Translations under genes and position numbers: made by a program
Part shown: positions 1 to 8,504 of the stretch, piece after piece
Position numbering within the stretch: position 1 is the first letter of the stretch
Layout: the number at the start of each line of letters is the position of its first letter
Origin: Actinomycetota bacterium
GTDB taxonomy: Bacteria; Actinomycetota; Actinomycetes; S36-B12; UBA5976
Assembly: GCA_947373075.1 (NCBI GenBank)
Contig: CANBWF010000009.1
Location: 1-24,506 of the forward strand
Length of the DNA stretch: 24,506 nt
Reading direction: 5' to 3'
Notes under the pieces: model-generated
Told to the model about the DNA's origin: nothing
What the model saw: the letters and a program-made list of their open reading frames with translations, nothing else
Database searches by the model: none

Positions 1-779
1 CAGGTTTGCCAGCCAACCCAAGATTGGTCACGAGTCATGTCCTCGCCATCTGGGCCGATAAATGAACCGTTAGCTTCGCGATATACATATCCGGTTGCGG
101 TATCGACTAGCCGGTCTTTATTTTTGTCATAAACGACTAGAGCGGTCGCGTTATATGGGTTGTTAGAGCCATCCCAAACGATGTATTTATTGCCGCCATT
201 AGGAATTGCAAACTGTTGGCCCGGCAGTGCACTAACAATGTCAGCCTGCTTTTGAAGATCAGCATCACTGGTACCGTACGCATCCCAGCCAGCAGGTGGT
301 GCGATTGAACCATCATCAAGTCTCTTTGGATTTTCAATCGCAGTATTTCCAACTGACGTGCCAAACGAAACGTCCTTAGTAATCGCATTAGTAAGAATCA
401 AACCAAGTTCAGTGCCTTTATGCACTGCAACTATGTCGTAATAGATCCCATCATCATCTTGCTGCAAAGAACTGTTTACCGTCGCAGTGATTGCCTCAGC
501 ACGAGTTCCCTCGTGTCCAGTTGCACTATTGGTTCCAGCAAGTGCCACATTGATAATGATTGGGATAATGACGAAAATTGCCAACAAGGTTGTGCCCGGC
601 GCTAACCACCTCGATGCTTTTGCCTTTGGCCAGAAATAGACAACATTGAGTGCAATGAAAACAGTGAAAAAAATTATCGTAACTAAGAGGTCATGCTGGT
701 TGAGTACTCGAGGGATTGACGCTACTGCTAAAGCATCAAGGATGCCCAGAATCAAGATGCGCGCAACTAAACCAAACAC
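1..779 (-). CDS. malF: Maltose/maltodextrin ABC transporter permease, MalF type (3' end outside window)
   Basis: Membrane permease subunit expected to form a maltodextrin import channel with MalG and take substrate from the MalE-like protein encoded just upstream. An open frame starts at GTG 779, preceded by GAGGAATTTT as ribosome binding site, and runs off the window edge after 259 codons. Hydrophobic segments lie at about residues 3-24, 31-50 and 60-81; the third (LAPGTTLLAIFVIIP) resembles MalF transmembrane helix 3. It is followed by at least 177 hydrophilic residues with no further helix, ending in GYVYREANGSFIGP and SWVGWQT. This matches the position, length and, by eye, some sequence of the P2 periplasmic loop of E. 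coli MalF. The conserved EAA loop of ABC permeases would lie beyond the edge, so the family call rests on the N-terminal half and on the adjacent malE. Probably cotranscribed with pulA and malE. Confidence 0.8.
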   Translation of the reverse strand, partial: MFGLVARILILGILDALAVASIPRVLNQHDLLVTIIFFTVFIALNVVYFWPKAKASRWLAPGTTLLAIFVIIPIIINVALAGTNSATGHEGTRAEAITATVNSSLQQDDDGIYYDIVAVHKGTELGLILTNAITKDVSFGTSVGNTAIENPKRLDDGSIAPPAGWDAYGTSDADLQKQADIVSALPGQQFAIPNGGNKYIVWDGSNNPYNATALVVYDKNKDRLVDTATGYVYREANGSFIGPDGEDMTRDQSWVGWQT

Positions 780-826
780 AAAATTCCTCTCGTTCCTGAC
801 TACCACTCAATAGATTCAGGAAACTA

Positions 827-858
827 ATTGTGGGTACGAGAATACCCGCACCCACAAT
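827..858 (-). promoter_or_regulatory. Intercistronic hairpin between malE and malF
   Basis: Perfect 9-bp inverted repeat: ATTGTGGGT at 827-835 and ACCCACAAT at 850-858, with a 14-nt loop; an inner alternative pairing GGGTA/TACCC also exists. It lies in the 114-bp gap between the malE stop and the malF start, so it is transcribed. No U-run follows it in the minus direction, which argues against a classic terminator. By analogy with the structured malE-malF spacer of E. coli it may protect malE mRNA and lower malF expression; that role is inference. Confidence 0.55.
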
Positions 859-893
859 CAAAATCTAGAATCTTGATCCTAAAATTCTTGTCT

Positions 894-2108
894 TTACTTG
901 ACTGCCTTTTGAACTACGACTGCAGCCGATTTGAACGCTGGAGCCGCTTTGGATGCACCCGATGTTGCCTTAACCCAAGCGGTGCCTACTGAAGCCCAAA
1001 CAGCATTCATTGCAGTCATTGCAGGCATTGGCACGCCGCCCAGACCTGCTTGTTGGAATTCGGTTGCGCCAGGACGAGCGAATTGGGAAAGTGCCTGCAA
1101 GTTAGCTGGGGTACGAAGCATCAAATTAGAAATGAATAACTGAGCATCTTTGCCAGCTAAGGCAGCTAGGACTTTCTTCGATGAAATACCAACACCATGA
1201 CTAGTTGACCAGGAAGTCAACATCGCGCCCTGCACACCAATTAGTGGAACTGGCTTGATGCCTTTAACAATTGTTGGAATAGGAGTAATCGCGTAAGACA
1301 CTCCCGAAGATCGGATTTTTCCTAGGTTCCAAGGACCGGTGATATAGAACGGGGCATTGCCACCGGTGAATGAATTAAGGGCAATGTCAGCGCTTACGGA
1401 CGCTTTGATTAAACCTTCTTTGTACCACCTATCGATGACGGTTGAGTTCTTGATGAACGTAGAATTTGCAACACCGACATCGTTAGTCTTCCACTTCAAA
1501 GAATTCCCACCGAAGAAGTAACCACCTAGACCACTGAAAAGTGGATACATGTGATACGCATCGCCTCCGGTACCCTGCGGTACAGCAAATGGGATGAAGT
1601 TGCGATCCGATGCTCTCTTCTTCTTAAGCTTCAGGGCAACTTTTTCTAGATCAGCAAAAGTCTTAGGCGCATTAGGTACAAGCTTGGTATTGCGGAACAG
1701 CGCAACATTTTCAGTTTGCATCGGCACACCATACTGCCGGCCACTTATTTGGAAGGCTGCTTTTACTTTCGCATCAAACTTCGCTGCTGGCGGGAGTACT
1801 ACCGGCTGAATTTTGCCGTCCGCCTTAAGAGCGCCGATCCAGTCGTGGGCGCCAATAATGATGTCGGGGGCATCGATTCCGCGAACTGTCTTTAGGCTCG
1901 ACTTAACATTGTCTTGGCCAACAACTTTGATGGTTCCCAAAGTGCTTGCATTCGAAGTCGCCCACATCCTAATGATGGCAACACGAGCGTTGTCGCACCA
2001 GATTACAACTTGTTTACCCGATGCCTCTGATGGGCTAACCACCAACATCGCGGAAACTAACACAGAAACCAAGGTCGTTCCCAAAGTCGCTTTCGTGACT
2101 CTATTCAT
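894..2108 (-). CDS. malE: Maltose/maltodextrin-binding protein, MalE type, secreted
   Basis: Extracellular solute-binding protein that would deliver maltodextrins to the MalF/MalG permease; 404 residues. A signal peptide covers about residues 1-30 (MNRVTKATLG start, hydrophobic core, likely cut near SEA/SG). The mature part follows MalE: QVVIWCDN near the N-terminus, PDIIIGAHDW (81-90), YGVPMQTENVALF (126-138), FYITGPW (254-260), and a C-terminal PAMTAMNAVW segment lining up with PQMSAFW of E. coli MalE. I chose ATG 2108 over an in-frame GTG at 2126 because AAGGGG lies 9 nt before it, the same arrangement as at the giant gene, while the GTG has no suitable site and would add six residues. The only cysteine is residue 39, inside the folded domain, so there is no lipobox, which is unusual for a Gram-positive binding protein. 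The pullulanase gene ends 42 bp upstream. Confidence 0.88.
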   Translation of the reverse strand: MNRVTKATLGTTLVSVLVSAMLVVSPSEASGKQVVIWCDNARVAIIRMWATSNASTLGTIKVVGQDNVKSSLKTVRGIDAPDIIIGAHDWIGALKADGKIQPVVLPPAAKFDAKVKAAFQISGRQYGVPMQTENVALFRNTKLVPNAPKTFADLEKVALKLKKKRASDRNFIPFAVPQGTGGDAYHMYPLFSGLGGYFFGGNSLKWKTNDVGVANSTFIKNSTVIDRWYKEGLIKASVSADIALNSFTGGNAPFYITGPWNLGKIRSSGVSYAITPIPTIVKGIKPVPLIGVQGAMLTSWSTSHGVGISSKKVLAALAGKDAQLFISNLMLRTPANLQALSQFARPGATEFQQAGLGGVPMPAMTAMNAVWASVGTAWVKATSGASKAAPAFKSAAVVVQKAVK

Positions 2109-2150
2109 TTTGATGATCCCCTTCACCTAAAAATGTTTTATCTATGTCTA

Positions 2151-5100
2151 CTAATTGTGTACTACAACAGTGGAATAGGCAGGCACTGTGACCTTATTTG
2201 TGTTTGTTAATGTCTGCAGTGTCGCAGTTCCAATAGCAGTGTCATTTCCTACGACGTACCAGTTGCCAGTAGCAGGAAGGGTCATGGTCAATGCAGTGGC
2301 ATTCGGATTAACACCGACTGCAATCTGCTCCCAGGTATCGCCAAGTTTGCTATTGTCGCTGCCTGTGTTTTTGTAGAAGAAACCAAGTGCATTCGTGCCA
2401 TAGCCCGCAAGCCACTGGAAGTGCACATTGATGTCAGCAACGCTATTCATGCGGAAAAGTGGATGTGCCTTTCGAAGAGCAATCAAGCCTTTGTAATAAT
2501 CCACGTTGGCCTTATTTGTGTATGCAGAATTCCACTTCAAAGACGATGTCGACAATTCCCAAGCCAGTTTTGTGGCAGTTGTTGTTGCAGTATCCGGTGG
2601 TGAATAGCTGTTAGCATTTCCACCTTTAGTGCGAAGCATTTCCTGGCCGGCCTGAATAAATGGCATGCCTTGCGATAGGAATACGAGCGAAGCCGCTTGA
2701 CGACCTTGCTTCTGCTTATCCGCATCAGTGCCCGCATAGCTGGAAGCTTTCAATTTATCCCAGAGTGTTAAGCCATCGTGTACTTCAACATAGTTGATTG
2801 ACTGACCAGGCGTAGTTGCTGTCCAACTTCTGCTGCTTGCTTTGTCGGTGTTGAAGTTAGTTGCAGTCTGGCCAAAAATGCCGTTAATCACTTGGTTAAT
2901 GTAATTGCCTGCAAGGCCGTTAACATAACCAGGCAAAATATCATTGCCGGTGTCACCCTTAACGCCATCGCGCATCTGATCGTTGAAGAAACCGACATTT
3001 TGCAACTCGGCAGTACCAGCGTTTGCTTGACGAGACTGGTTCGCGTAAGACAACTGTGCTTTTGTTTCGTCGTAACTCCAACCTTCGCCGAACACAATGA
3101 TGCTTGAGTCGATTTTCTTTAACTCAGTCATAACTTGGCTCATGGTTGTCTTGTCAATCAAACTCATGATGTCGAAGCGGAAGCCATCAATGTGGTACTG
3201 CTTCGCCCAGTAACTAACTGAATCAACAATGTACTTACGAACCATCGGACGTTCAGAAGCCACATCGTTACCGCAGCCTGACTGATTGGTTAGGTTGCCT
3301 AATGCATCGGTGCGGAAGAAGTAGCCCGGAACCAAACTCTCTTCACTGAAAGTGTTCGGGTTCATCACGTGGTTGTAAATAACGTCCATTACTACGCGCA
3401 TGCCATTTGAGTGGATGGCCTGTACGCCTTGTTTCAACTCAGTGATACGCGCAGTTGGATTGGTGGCATCACTTGAATATGAACCTTCAGGAACGTTTGG
3501 ATTCTGTGGATCGTAACCCCAGTTGAAAGTTGGATTTGTTTCGTTCACGGAACCGAAATCGTAAACCGGCATCAGCTCTAGGTGTGAAATACCAAGATCC
3601 TTGATGGCACCCATACCTGTTTTGACTGAGGCCGCCCCAGGGCAAGCCCAAGGTGTTGGCGTGGTTGGCGCTGGCCCTGGAATCGTTGTTGCCGTTGCTA
3701 GTGCGATTGGCTTTGTGGAAACGACAGCGCTGGCGGCAGAATCCGCTGTGCCATTTGTCGCTTTAACCGCATAGAAATATGTGGTGTCGTTAACTGCAGT
3801 TGTATCGGTGTATCCATTAACTGTTGAAGTTCCGACCTGGGTTGTTGCAGTTGTAGCTGAAGCGCCGCGGAAGACTTTGTAGCCAGTTGAATTTGCACTC
3901 TGTGTCCAACTTAAGAATGCCTTTGCATTGCCTGCGGTTGCAACCAACCCCGTTGGAGCAACAGGGGCAGGAGTTGGCGATGCACAGTAAGTAGTGCTGA
4001 AGTTTGTCAGAGCTGAGAACTTGCCCTTCTGTGCATCTGGGTAGCCGCTAGTTGGATCCATTGATAAATCGCGAACATGTAACTCATAAACAGTGGCGTC
4101 AGTTGGCCGACCGCTGAACGCCGGGCTCTTCTCTGTCGAGAAGTTAACTGGATCGGTCTTGGTTAAATCAACAATTACGCCACGGGTGCCGTTGATTGTC
4201 GTGGCACGCACGTATGGGTCGATGGTTTCTAAAGTTCGATCATCAACCGTCACGCCATACATGTAAACCTTGCCATTAAGGTCGCCTGTTGCAGTCGCAA
4301 CCCAAGTTCCATTTACATCTTTAGTCATTGGCACAGTTGTACTTGGTTGCGGAGCAGTTGCAGTGTCATAAATTTTTACAGACAGAGCTGATGCAGTAGG
4401 TGCCCAGACTCGGAATTTTGTATTCGCCGAAGTGTATGTCGCGCCTAGGTCGGTTCCCGAATAAATGTAGCTAGCATTGAACTGGGTTGAAGTAAGTATC
4501 TTGCCCGAGTAAGTCTTCTGGCTCCCGAAATCAACATTGTTCTTGTCTTTTAGGTAAACCTGGTAGTTAGTGCCAAGTGTCACATCAGAGGACAGGTTAA
4601 GCGTTGCTACCGAACCACTAACTGTTGCAGAGGAGATAGTCGGCACACCTAGTGCCCCGGTGCAGCCAGTGGTAGTCGTGGCTACCGGCACGTTTGATGG
4701 TGTTGGAATCGGCATAACAGTTACCGTCGATGTTGTAACCGGCTTGCTAGAAACTAGCGCTGATACTGCTGAATCAACTGTCCCATTTGTTGACTTAACT
4801 CCGTAGTAATAGGTGGTGTTGTTAAGCGCAGTTGAATCCGTGTAACCGTTTGCGGTGATAGTGCCAAGCGCTGTAGCTGGCAATGCGATCGCTGCAGCAG
4901 TCGTTGGAAGCGGTGCTGGCATGGTCAAAATTGTTGATGTAGTAAGTGGCTTGCTGATTACCGCTACTGAGTTAACCGAGTCACCAGCAGCATTAGATGC
5001 CTTGACTGCGTAGTAGTAGGTGGTGTTGTTAAGCGCAGTTGAGTCGACATAACCATTAGTTGTGTCACCACCTAACAAGGTAGTAATCGCTGTAGCTGTA

Positions 5101-5969
5101 GCCCCACGGTAAACCTTGTAGTTTGTAGCGCCAAGCACGTGAGTCCACTTCAAGAACACTTTGGCGTTGCCAGCAGTTGCAGTTAAGCCTGAAGGCGCGC
5201 CAGGTACTGTTGCGGTTGCGCGGAATACTTTGTATCCAGTTGCACCAGTTGCATGAGTCCACTTCAAGAACACTTTGGCGTTGCCAGCCGTAGCAGCTAA
5301 TCCTGTTGGGGCTACCGGTGCTGGGGCTGCGCTGGCAGAAGCCGAAGCAGTCGCAACTGGGCAAAGCGTGAAATTCGTTCCCGCAGTTCCAGCAGCTGGA
5401 GCGCGGTTTAAGTTAACCGTGATTTTGCGGAAATCATCGATGCTGGCGCTCTTAATACCAGGGCCAAGGCGCGGAACTGAGGTGTAAACATTTTTGTCGC
5501 CTTGCTTTAACCAGATCTCGGCCTTGCCAGTTGTTGGATCGATGTTGGTGATGAAGCGGTCAAATCCGATATCAGTTGCATCCCATAGACCCAACCGCAC
5601 AATAAAACCGAGCTGAGTATGCACGGCCGTAACGCCAGTAATATTTAGATTCAAAGTTGCACTGTAATTCCAACTATCTAAAGTCTTCGCCCCAGTTGGA
5701 AGAGTGAAGGCATTACCGTTTGGTGCATTAACCGCGACATCGTCAGCACCACCAGGTGCGTCTTTCCAGATCCAGACATTCCACGGGCCTGTGGCTCCGG
5801 CTGGAGTTGCATAATCGCCTGCATCACGGAAGTAATGAATGGTGAGGCTCACTGTTGCTGGAAGGGCTTTAGCTGAACTTACATTTAGACCAAATAGCAA
5901 TGCTCCTACGGCCAAAAATGCAACTACAGCCCGATGGCCAACTCGACTAAGACCTAAACCTGACATCAT
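2151..5969 (-). CDS. pulA: Secreted type I pullulanase (GH13) with CBM41, CBM48 and inserted FnIII domains
   Basis: Extracellular debranching enzyme cutting alpha-1,6 links in pullulan, starch or glycogen; 1272 residues, long for the family because of insertions. Order: signal peptide 1-35 (SSAKA/LP); CBM41 at 38-168 with PWNVWIW and EIWLKQGD; an Ig-like N-domain begun at 172-202 and resumed at 437-510, interrupted by FnIII material between C203 and C436; CBM48 around 515-605 (FRVWAPTA); GH13 barrel from 626; C-terminal beta domain from about 1178. The catalytic set is complete: type I signature FNWGYDP (815-821), region I MDVIYNH (861-867), nucleophile D933 in FRFDIMS, acid/base E962 in VFGEGW, and H1064-D1065 in VEVHDGLTLWD. 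A second FnIII domain (about 669-757), bracketed by C662 and C776, interrupts the barrel. ATG 5969 follows GGAAGGAAGAC. The malE start is 42 bp downstream, suggesting a pulA-malE-malF operon. Confidence 0.93.
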   Translation of the reverse strand: MMSGLGLSRVGHRAVVAFLAVGALLFGLNVSSAKALPATVSLTIHYFRDAGDYATPAGATGPWNVWIWKDAPGGADDVAVNAPNGNAFTLPTGAKTLDSWNYSATLNLNITGVTAVHTQLGFIVRLGLWDATDIGFDRFITNIDPTTGKAEIWLKQGDKNVYTSVPRLGPGIKSASIDDFRKITVNLNRAPAAGTAGTNFTLCPVATASASASAAPAPVAPTGLAATAGNAKVFLKWTHATGATGYKVFRATATVPGAPSGLTATAGNAKVFLKWTHVLGATNYKVYRGATATAITTLLGGDTTNGYVDSTALNNTTYYYAVKASNAAGDSVNSVAVISKPLTTSTILTMPAPLPTTAAAIALPATALGTITANGYTDSTALNNTTYYYGVKSTNGTVDSAVSALVSSKPVTTSTVTVMPIPTPSNVPVATTTTGCTGALGVPTISSATVSGSVATLNLSSDVTLGTNYQVYLKDKNNVDFGSQKTYSGKILTSTQFNASYIYSGTDLGATYTSANTKFRVWAPTASALSVKIYDTATAPQPSTTVPMTKDVNGTWVATATGDLNGKVYMYGVTVDDRTLETIDPYVRATTINGTRGVIVDLTKTDPVNFSTEKSPAFSGRPTDATVYELHVRDLSMDPTSGYPDAQKGKFSALTNFSTTYCASPTPAPVAPTGLVATAGNAKAFLSWTQSANSTGYKVFRGASATTATTQVGTSTVNGYTDTTAVNDTTYFYAVKATNGTADSAASAVVSTKPIALATATTIPGPAPTTPTPWACPGAASVKTGMGAIKDLGISHLELMPVYDFGSVNETNPTFNWGYDPQNPNVPEGSYSSDATNPTARITELKQGVQAIHSNGMRVVMDVIYNHVMNPNTFSEESLVPGYFFRTDALGNLTNQSGCGNDVASERPMVRKYIVDSVSYWAKQYHIDGFRFDIMSLIDKTTMSQVMTELKKIDSSIIVFGEGWSYDETKAQLSYANQSRQANAGTAELQNVGFFNDQMRDGVKGDTGNDILPGYVNGLAGNYINQVINGIFGQTATNFNTDKASSRSWTATTPGQSINYVEVHDGLTLWDKLKASSYAGTDADKQKQGRQAASLVFLSQGMPFIQAGQEMLRTKGGNANSYSPPDTATTTATKLAWELSTSSLKWNSAYTNKANVDYYKGLIALRKAHPLFRMNSVADINVHFQWLAGYGTNALGFFYKNTGSDNSKLGDTWEQIAVGVNPNATALTMTLPATGNWYVVGNDTAIGTATLQTLTNTNKVTVPAYSTVVVHN
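3642..3986 (-). other. Cys-bracketed FnIII domain inserted in the GH13 catalytic barrel
   Basis: Residues 662-776 of the pullulanase. The ancestral segment GKFSALTNF...TGMGAIKDLG, joining barrel strand 1 to helix 1, is interrupted by a module that begins APVAPTGLVATAGNAK and ends AVVSTKP plus a Pro/Thr linker. This is a fibronectin III domain of about 90 residues (W688, GYTDTTAVNDTTYFYAVKA). One cysteine lies on each side (C662 and C776), placed to clip the insertion neck by a disulfide; the disulfide is an inference. Confidence 0.75.
4810..5042. repeat. 26-bp direct repeat in the pulA FnIII-coding region
   Basis: Identical 26-bp stretches at 4810-4835 and 5017-5042, 207 bp apart and in frame. 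Both encode the D-S-T-A-L-N-N-T-T-Y strand in the second half of an FnIII unit. With the 34-bp repeat this outlines the duplicated module. Confidence 0.75.
5140..5287. repeat. 34-bp direct repeat in the pulA FnIII-coding region
   Basis: Identical 34-bp stretches at 5140-5173 and 5254-5287, 114 bp (38 codons) apart. Both encode the A-G-N-A-K-V-F-L-K-W-T-H strand of consecutive FnIII pieces. Perfect DNA identity against the more diverged copy at 3900-3960 points to a recent duplication or gene conversion, and makes the region a likely site of recombination or assembly error. Confidence 0.8.
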
Positions 5970-6088
5970 TGTCTTCCTTCCAGAAATCCTTAAGTTCTAC
6001 CATAACTAGGGCAAAACTCATTTTTCCCAAAAAACTGGGCACTAACCGAATTGTTATCAAACTGTGTCTTTTTGGGGCTAAACCAGCA
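5970..6088 (-). promoter_or_regulatory. pulA 5' region
   Basis: Gap upstream of the pullulanase start. In the minus direction it holds an AT-rich stretch with TTGATAACAATTCGG, a short CCCA/TGGG inverted repeat around a T-run near 6027-6040, and the ribosome binding site GGAAGGAAGAC next to the start. A promoter is plausible because a hairpin lies just upstream, but I could not fit a convincing -35/-10 pair, and I see no copy of the LacI-type operator found upstream of the giant gene. Confidence 0.3.
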
Positions 6089-6122
6089 GTTGCCGAGCAT
6101 GACTCGCGTCAAACTCGGCAAC
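6089..6122 (-). terminator. Stem-loop after the giant gene
   Basis: A 9-bp perfect stem, GTTGCCGAG at 6089-6097 and CTCGGCAAC at 6114-6122, encloses an inner GAC-GCGA-GTC mini-stem with a GNRA-type tetraloop when read on the minus strand. It begins about 25 bp after the giant gene's stop codon and has no following U-run, as is common for actinobacterial terminators. It probably ends or reduces transcription into pulA, or stabilises the long mRNA's 3' end. Confidence 0.6.
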
Positions 6123-6146
6123 CACGGTTAATTAACTACTACTCAA

Positions 6147-8504
6147 TTAGGCAGTCACTGCAATTTTCTGACCAGCATTAGCTGATGCCCAGCTACCACC
6201 TGGAGTAGCAATTGTGATGACAGCCTGCGAAAACGCAACTGCAGTTGCTGGGATTGTGAAGGTCAATGAAGTACCAGCTTCGTTAATATTCACGGCAGAC
6301 GCTGAAACTGTAACATTGCCGACCTTGACCGTTGCTCCAGCGAGGAACGAACCAGTCACAGTAACTGTTCCAACACCGCGCTTGGTGCCAACTTGGCTTA
6401 CTGCAGTTACTCGAGGAAGTTGAACTTTTACAACAAGTAACTTAGTGCTATCAGATCCGCCTGCAGTTGTTACGAGAACAGTCTGGCTACCTAGTGGAGC
6501 ATTCTCAGGAACAGTAACTACTAGCGCAGCAGCTGTTGCGCCGCCAGTGATAGTTGCGCTGACGCCACCGATTGTTACAGTCGCATTCAGCAAGTTGGTG
6601 CCTGAAATTCGTACTGTTAGTCCACGGTTTTGTGTTGCTACATTTAGCCCTGAAACAGATGGAGCTAGCGGCAATACGGTGAGCCCTGTTGATACCGTTC
6701 CACCGAGTGTCGTAACACTTACTGTTGTACTTCCAACTGGAGCAGTTAAAGGAACAGTCACTACAAGTTGGCTAGAGGTTGCGCCAGCCTTCACAATCGC
6801 CGCCACACCGCCAACCTTGACGGAAATCGCTGCCGCAGCCGGACTTGCTGTCGGATTTAGCAAACGTGATCCGCTAATCGTTATGTCTGTGCCAACAACC
6901 GCAGAGCTACTGCTGAGGCCACTAATCGCTGGTGCGCCGACTACTGTGAATGGCGCACTTGCTGTGCCACCGAGAGTTGTTACCGACACAGTGCTATCGC
7001 CAACGGCAGTACTCAAAGCAGCTCCAGCTGGAACAACAATTCGAGCACTTACTGCAGTTGCAGTGAACGAAGGTGCTGGCGTAGCCACTACTCCACCGAT
7101 GCGGAATGTTGCACCAGTCAAGTTAGTTCCGGCGATCGAAATGATTGCACCAGCCTTACCTACAGTTGGCGCAGGTGCGCTCAGAGTTGGTAGTTGGTAA
7201 ACCGTGAACGAACTTGAGGTCACAGCACCACCGCGAGCAGTCAGCGTAATTACACCTGTTGTAGCACCCGCTGGCACCTTGACCGTTACAGATGTATCCG
7301 TGATAACAGTTGCTGGATCAGACAAGTTCGCTAACTTATTCGCGGTGAACTTAACTGAAGAGGTTCCAGTTAGATCCTTTCCGTTAATGGTTAGTAGTGA
7401 GCCAAGTGCTCCACCAGCTACAGATAATGAATTGATGACTGGCTGGTCGTAGCCAACTGTGAAGGCCAACGGTGCAGAAGGAACGCCATACTGCGAAGTA
7501 ACAATGAGTTGAGTACTAGCACCAGGAGTTACCCCGTTTGGCACAATCACATTAAATCCTGTGTCCTTTGGAGTTGGATTTGATGCAATTTGAGCAGACA
7601 CTCCACCAATAGTTACTGATGCATTTGTGAAACCAAGTCCTGCGATGCTCACGATCTTTCCGCGCGCAGCACCAGTTACAGACAAGGAACCGATCTTCAT
7701 AGTTGTGATCTTCGGTGCTGGGTAAACAGTAAGGATGTCAGTGCTCTGGATAAAGCCAACCGGGGTGTAGATCCGGATACGGCCAGTTTGTGCACCTGCT
7801 GGAACTCGCACAGTAATAGCTGTTGTAGTAAGCACTACATCTGAACCGGTCAGTGCAGCATCTACGCCAACAGTTGAACTGATCAAGCCACCAACTGAGA
7901 AACGTACCTTCGCTGGATTGTCTAGCCAGTTGCCGTAAATAGTTAGCAAATCACCAGGGCGAACGGAGGTTGCACCGAAACCTGTGATTACTGGCAAATG
8001 CTCAATTACATCGATGTACATGATGTTCGAAGCGCCACCCATTGGCGTTGTTGCAACAACTGCCTGGCCAGTTCCCAGCGCAGCATCCGCTGGAAGCATC
8101 ACACGCACAACAGTGTCACCACCCTTGACGGTAGACACCGGAACCCCACCAACAGTAAATGATGCGTTGTTTAGGTTAGTGCCGAAGATGTCAAAAGTAC
8201 GTCCACGGTTTGTTACATAAGGCGCAGTTGCACCCATCCATGCAGCAAATCCAGTAATCGTTGGTGCATCAGCAACTGTGAACGTTAAGCCAGATGATAC
8301 GCCGTTGCTTGTAGTAGCCACTACCGAAACTTCACCAGATGTGGCACCTGTTGGAACTGTGAAAGTGATACTTGTGTAAGTAGTCGATGACACAGTTGCA
8401 GATACATCGCCGACCTTGATAGAACCACCAGATAGGTAATTGCCAGTTGCAGTTATCGATGCGCCACGGATACCGTAATCAACACTCAAACTTGCTAACT
8501 GTGG
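6147..8504 (-). repeat. C-terminal array of about nine IPT/TIG domains in the giant gene
   Basis: Residues about 2152-2936, units of 78-95 residues, each with the pattern P-x-I-x-x-L-x-x-x-x-x-x-R-G followed by I-x-G-x-N-L, VxIGGVxA and VTVPxxAxxGxxxVxVTTxGG. IPT/TIG domains are Ig-like folds common in surface proteins. The array runs to the last residues, leaving no room for a recognisable anchor. Confidence 0.75.

Larger units (their letters stand above)
4662..5363 (-). other. Cys-bracketed FnIII insertion in the N-terminal Ig-like domain, apparently nested
   Basis: Residues 203-436 of the pullulanase. Between C203 and C436 lie three FnIII pieces: an N-half (218-255, from APTGLAATAGNAK to YKVFRATATV), a complete module (256-344, from PGAPSGLTATAGNAK to AVISKP), and a C-half (about 358-420, from ALPATALGTITANGYTDS to ALVSSKP). 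Joining the N-half to the C-half gives one normal FnIII domain closely like the one at 669-757, so the complete module appears to sit inside another FnIII domain. A 34-bp exact direct repeat (5140-5173 and 5254-5287) and a 26-bp one (4810-4835 and 5017-5042) record the duplication. Confidence 0.7.

Noticed and set aside
137..388. 83-codon minus-strand frame at the left end
   Set aside because: Lies in a different frame inside the partial malF gene, whose frame is open across the whole region and shows three membrane helices.
2109..2126. Upstream GTG start for malE (six extra residues)
   Set aside because: The strong AAGGGG site lies inside this extension and is correctly spaced only for ATG 2108.
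4899..5204. Reading the half FnIII domains of pulA as a frameshifted or degraded gene
   Set aside because: The frame is continuous through all pieces and the downstream catalytic residues are complete; nesting explains the halves better. Assembly error remains possible and is given under findings.
6445..7200. 251-codon open frame on the plus strand
   Set aside because: Antisense to the TIG array of the giant gene; Val/Thr/Pro-rich translation is a mirror of the repetitive coding strand, and the minus frame has signal peptide and domain evidence. The same holds for plus-strand frames at 9118-9708, 10969-11322 and 13456-14100.
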